15,038 nucleotides of DNA, taken from contig CATXJW010000042.1 of the NCBI GenBank assembly GCA_958370325.1, forward strand, positions 1-15,038, in the 5' to 3' direction. The notes beneath the pieces are model-generated. The model worked only from the letters and a program-made list of their open reading frames with translations, had not been told where the DNA came from and did no database searches. Below, piece by piece: positions 14,683 through 15,038 of this stretch (position 1 is its first letter; every line of letters begins with the position of its first letter). The stretch comes from an uncultured Collinsella sp. GTDB taxonomy: Bacteria > Actinomycetota > Coriobacteriia > Coriobacteriales > Coriobacteriaceae. The position numbers were made by a program, and so were the translations under genes.

Positions 14683-15038
14683 ATGCTGAAGCTTTGGAAG
14701 GTCAACGCCAAGGCCGGCGACGCAACGGTCAAGTACCCGTTTGCGCCGTTCCCCACCAACAAGGACATGCGCGGCAAGCCCGAGCACAATGCCGAGCTCT
14801 GCATCGCCTGCGGTGCCTGCGGCGTGGCGTGCCCGGCCGATGCCATTCGCATGGACACCGACCTTGCGGCCGATACCATCACCTGGTCGATCGACTACGG
14901 CCGCTGCATCTTCTGCGGCCGCTGCGAGGAAGCCTGCCCCATGGAGGCCATCAAGCTCACCGAGGAGTTTGAGCTGGCCGTCATGAGCAAGGACGACCTC
15001 ACCAGCAAGAGCGTCTATACGCTCGAGCACTGCTCGCG
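14683..15038 (+). CDS. hyfH: Hydrogenase-4 component H, ferredoxin-like [4Fe-4S] subunit (3' end outside window)
   Basis: This is the first 118 codons of a gene cut by the window end. The N-terminus MLKLWKVNAKAGDATVKYPF closely matches E. coli HyfH/HycF, NuoI-like proteins that link the electron-input subunits to the small hydrogenase subunit. Two cysteine groups, C40/43/46/50 and C75/78/81/85, would bind two [4Fe-4S] clusters. The ATG is 1 base after the hyfG stop, with GAGGAGG about 8 bases upstream inside hyfG, so translation is coupled. The next gene is expected to be the small subunit hyfI, which cannot be seen. Confidence 0.93.
   Translation, partial: MLKLWKVNAKAGDATVKYPFAPFPTNKDMRGKPEHNAELCIACGACGVACPADAIRMDTDLAADTITWSIDYGRCIFCGRCEEACPMEAIKLTEEFELAVMSKDDLTSKSVYTLEHCS

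Overview
The window is a high-GC chromosomal segment from an anaerobic actinobacterium, most likely a gut Coriobacteriia close to Collinsella. That placement is an inference from base composition, strong Shine-Dalgarno sites, and the combination of RelB/DinJ-PIN and AbiEi-like genes with a Hyf-type formate hydrogenlyase. No rRNA or marker gene in the window confirms it.

Region 1 (1-2303) is an accessory strip. It opens with the 3' part of a tRNA-Gly(TCC) and an intrinsic terminator. Two near-identical long hairpin elements (about 125-206 and 1448-1528) follow, lying in opposite orientation to each other. They bracket one minus-strand gene that joins an AbiEi-like N-terminal region to a PD-(D/E)XK-like nuclease domain. 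Directly beyond the right hairpin is a minus-strand toxin-antitoxin pair, a RelB/DinJ-type antitoxin overlapping a PIN-domain toxin by 8 bases.

Region 2 (2304-2731) has no gene. It separates the divergent toxin-antitoxin and formate hydrogenlyase transcripts. It contains a candidate extended -10 promoter with a palindrome for the antitoxin, an FNR/CRP-like box with a plausible -10 for the plus strand, and a leader with two stems. One stem could re-pair with a downstream repeat.

Region 3 (2732 to the end) is a plus-strand operon for a formate hydrogenlyase of the E. coli Hyf (FHL-2, group 4 [NiFe]-hydrogenase) type. The order is hydN/hycB-like, fdhF, hyfA, hyfB, hyfC, hyfD, hyfE, hyfF, hyfG, hyfH (cut by the window end). 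fdhF is a selenoprotein: an in-frame TGA at 3744-3746 encodes Sec140 and is followed at the E. coli spacing by a SECIS-like hairpin with a GGTCT loop, so a naive gene caller splits it in two. FdhF oxidises formate. The four-cluster ferredoxin-like subunits and HyfH would carry electrons to the nickel-iron site in HyfG, where protons are reduced to H2. HyfB, HyfD and HyfF (antiporter-like) with HyfC and HyfE form the membrane arm, which would couple the reaction to ion translocation. The small subunit HyfI, the accessory and maturation genes, and the selenocysteine machinery are not in the window. A strong hairpin with a T-rich tail lies between fdhF and hyfA and may set different expression levels for the two parts.
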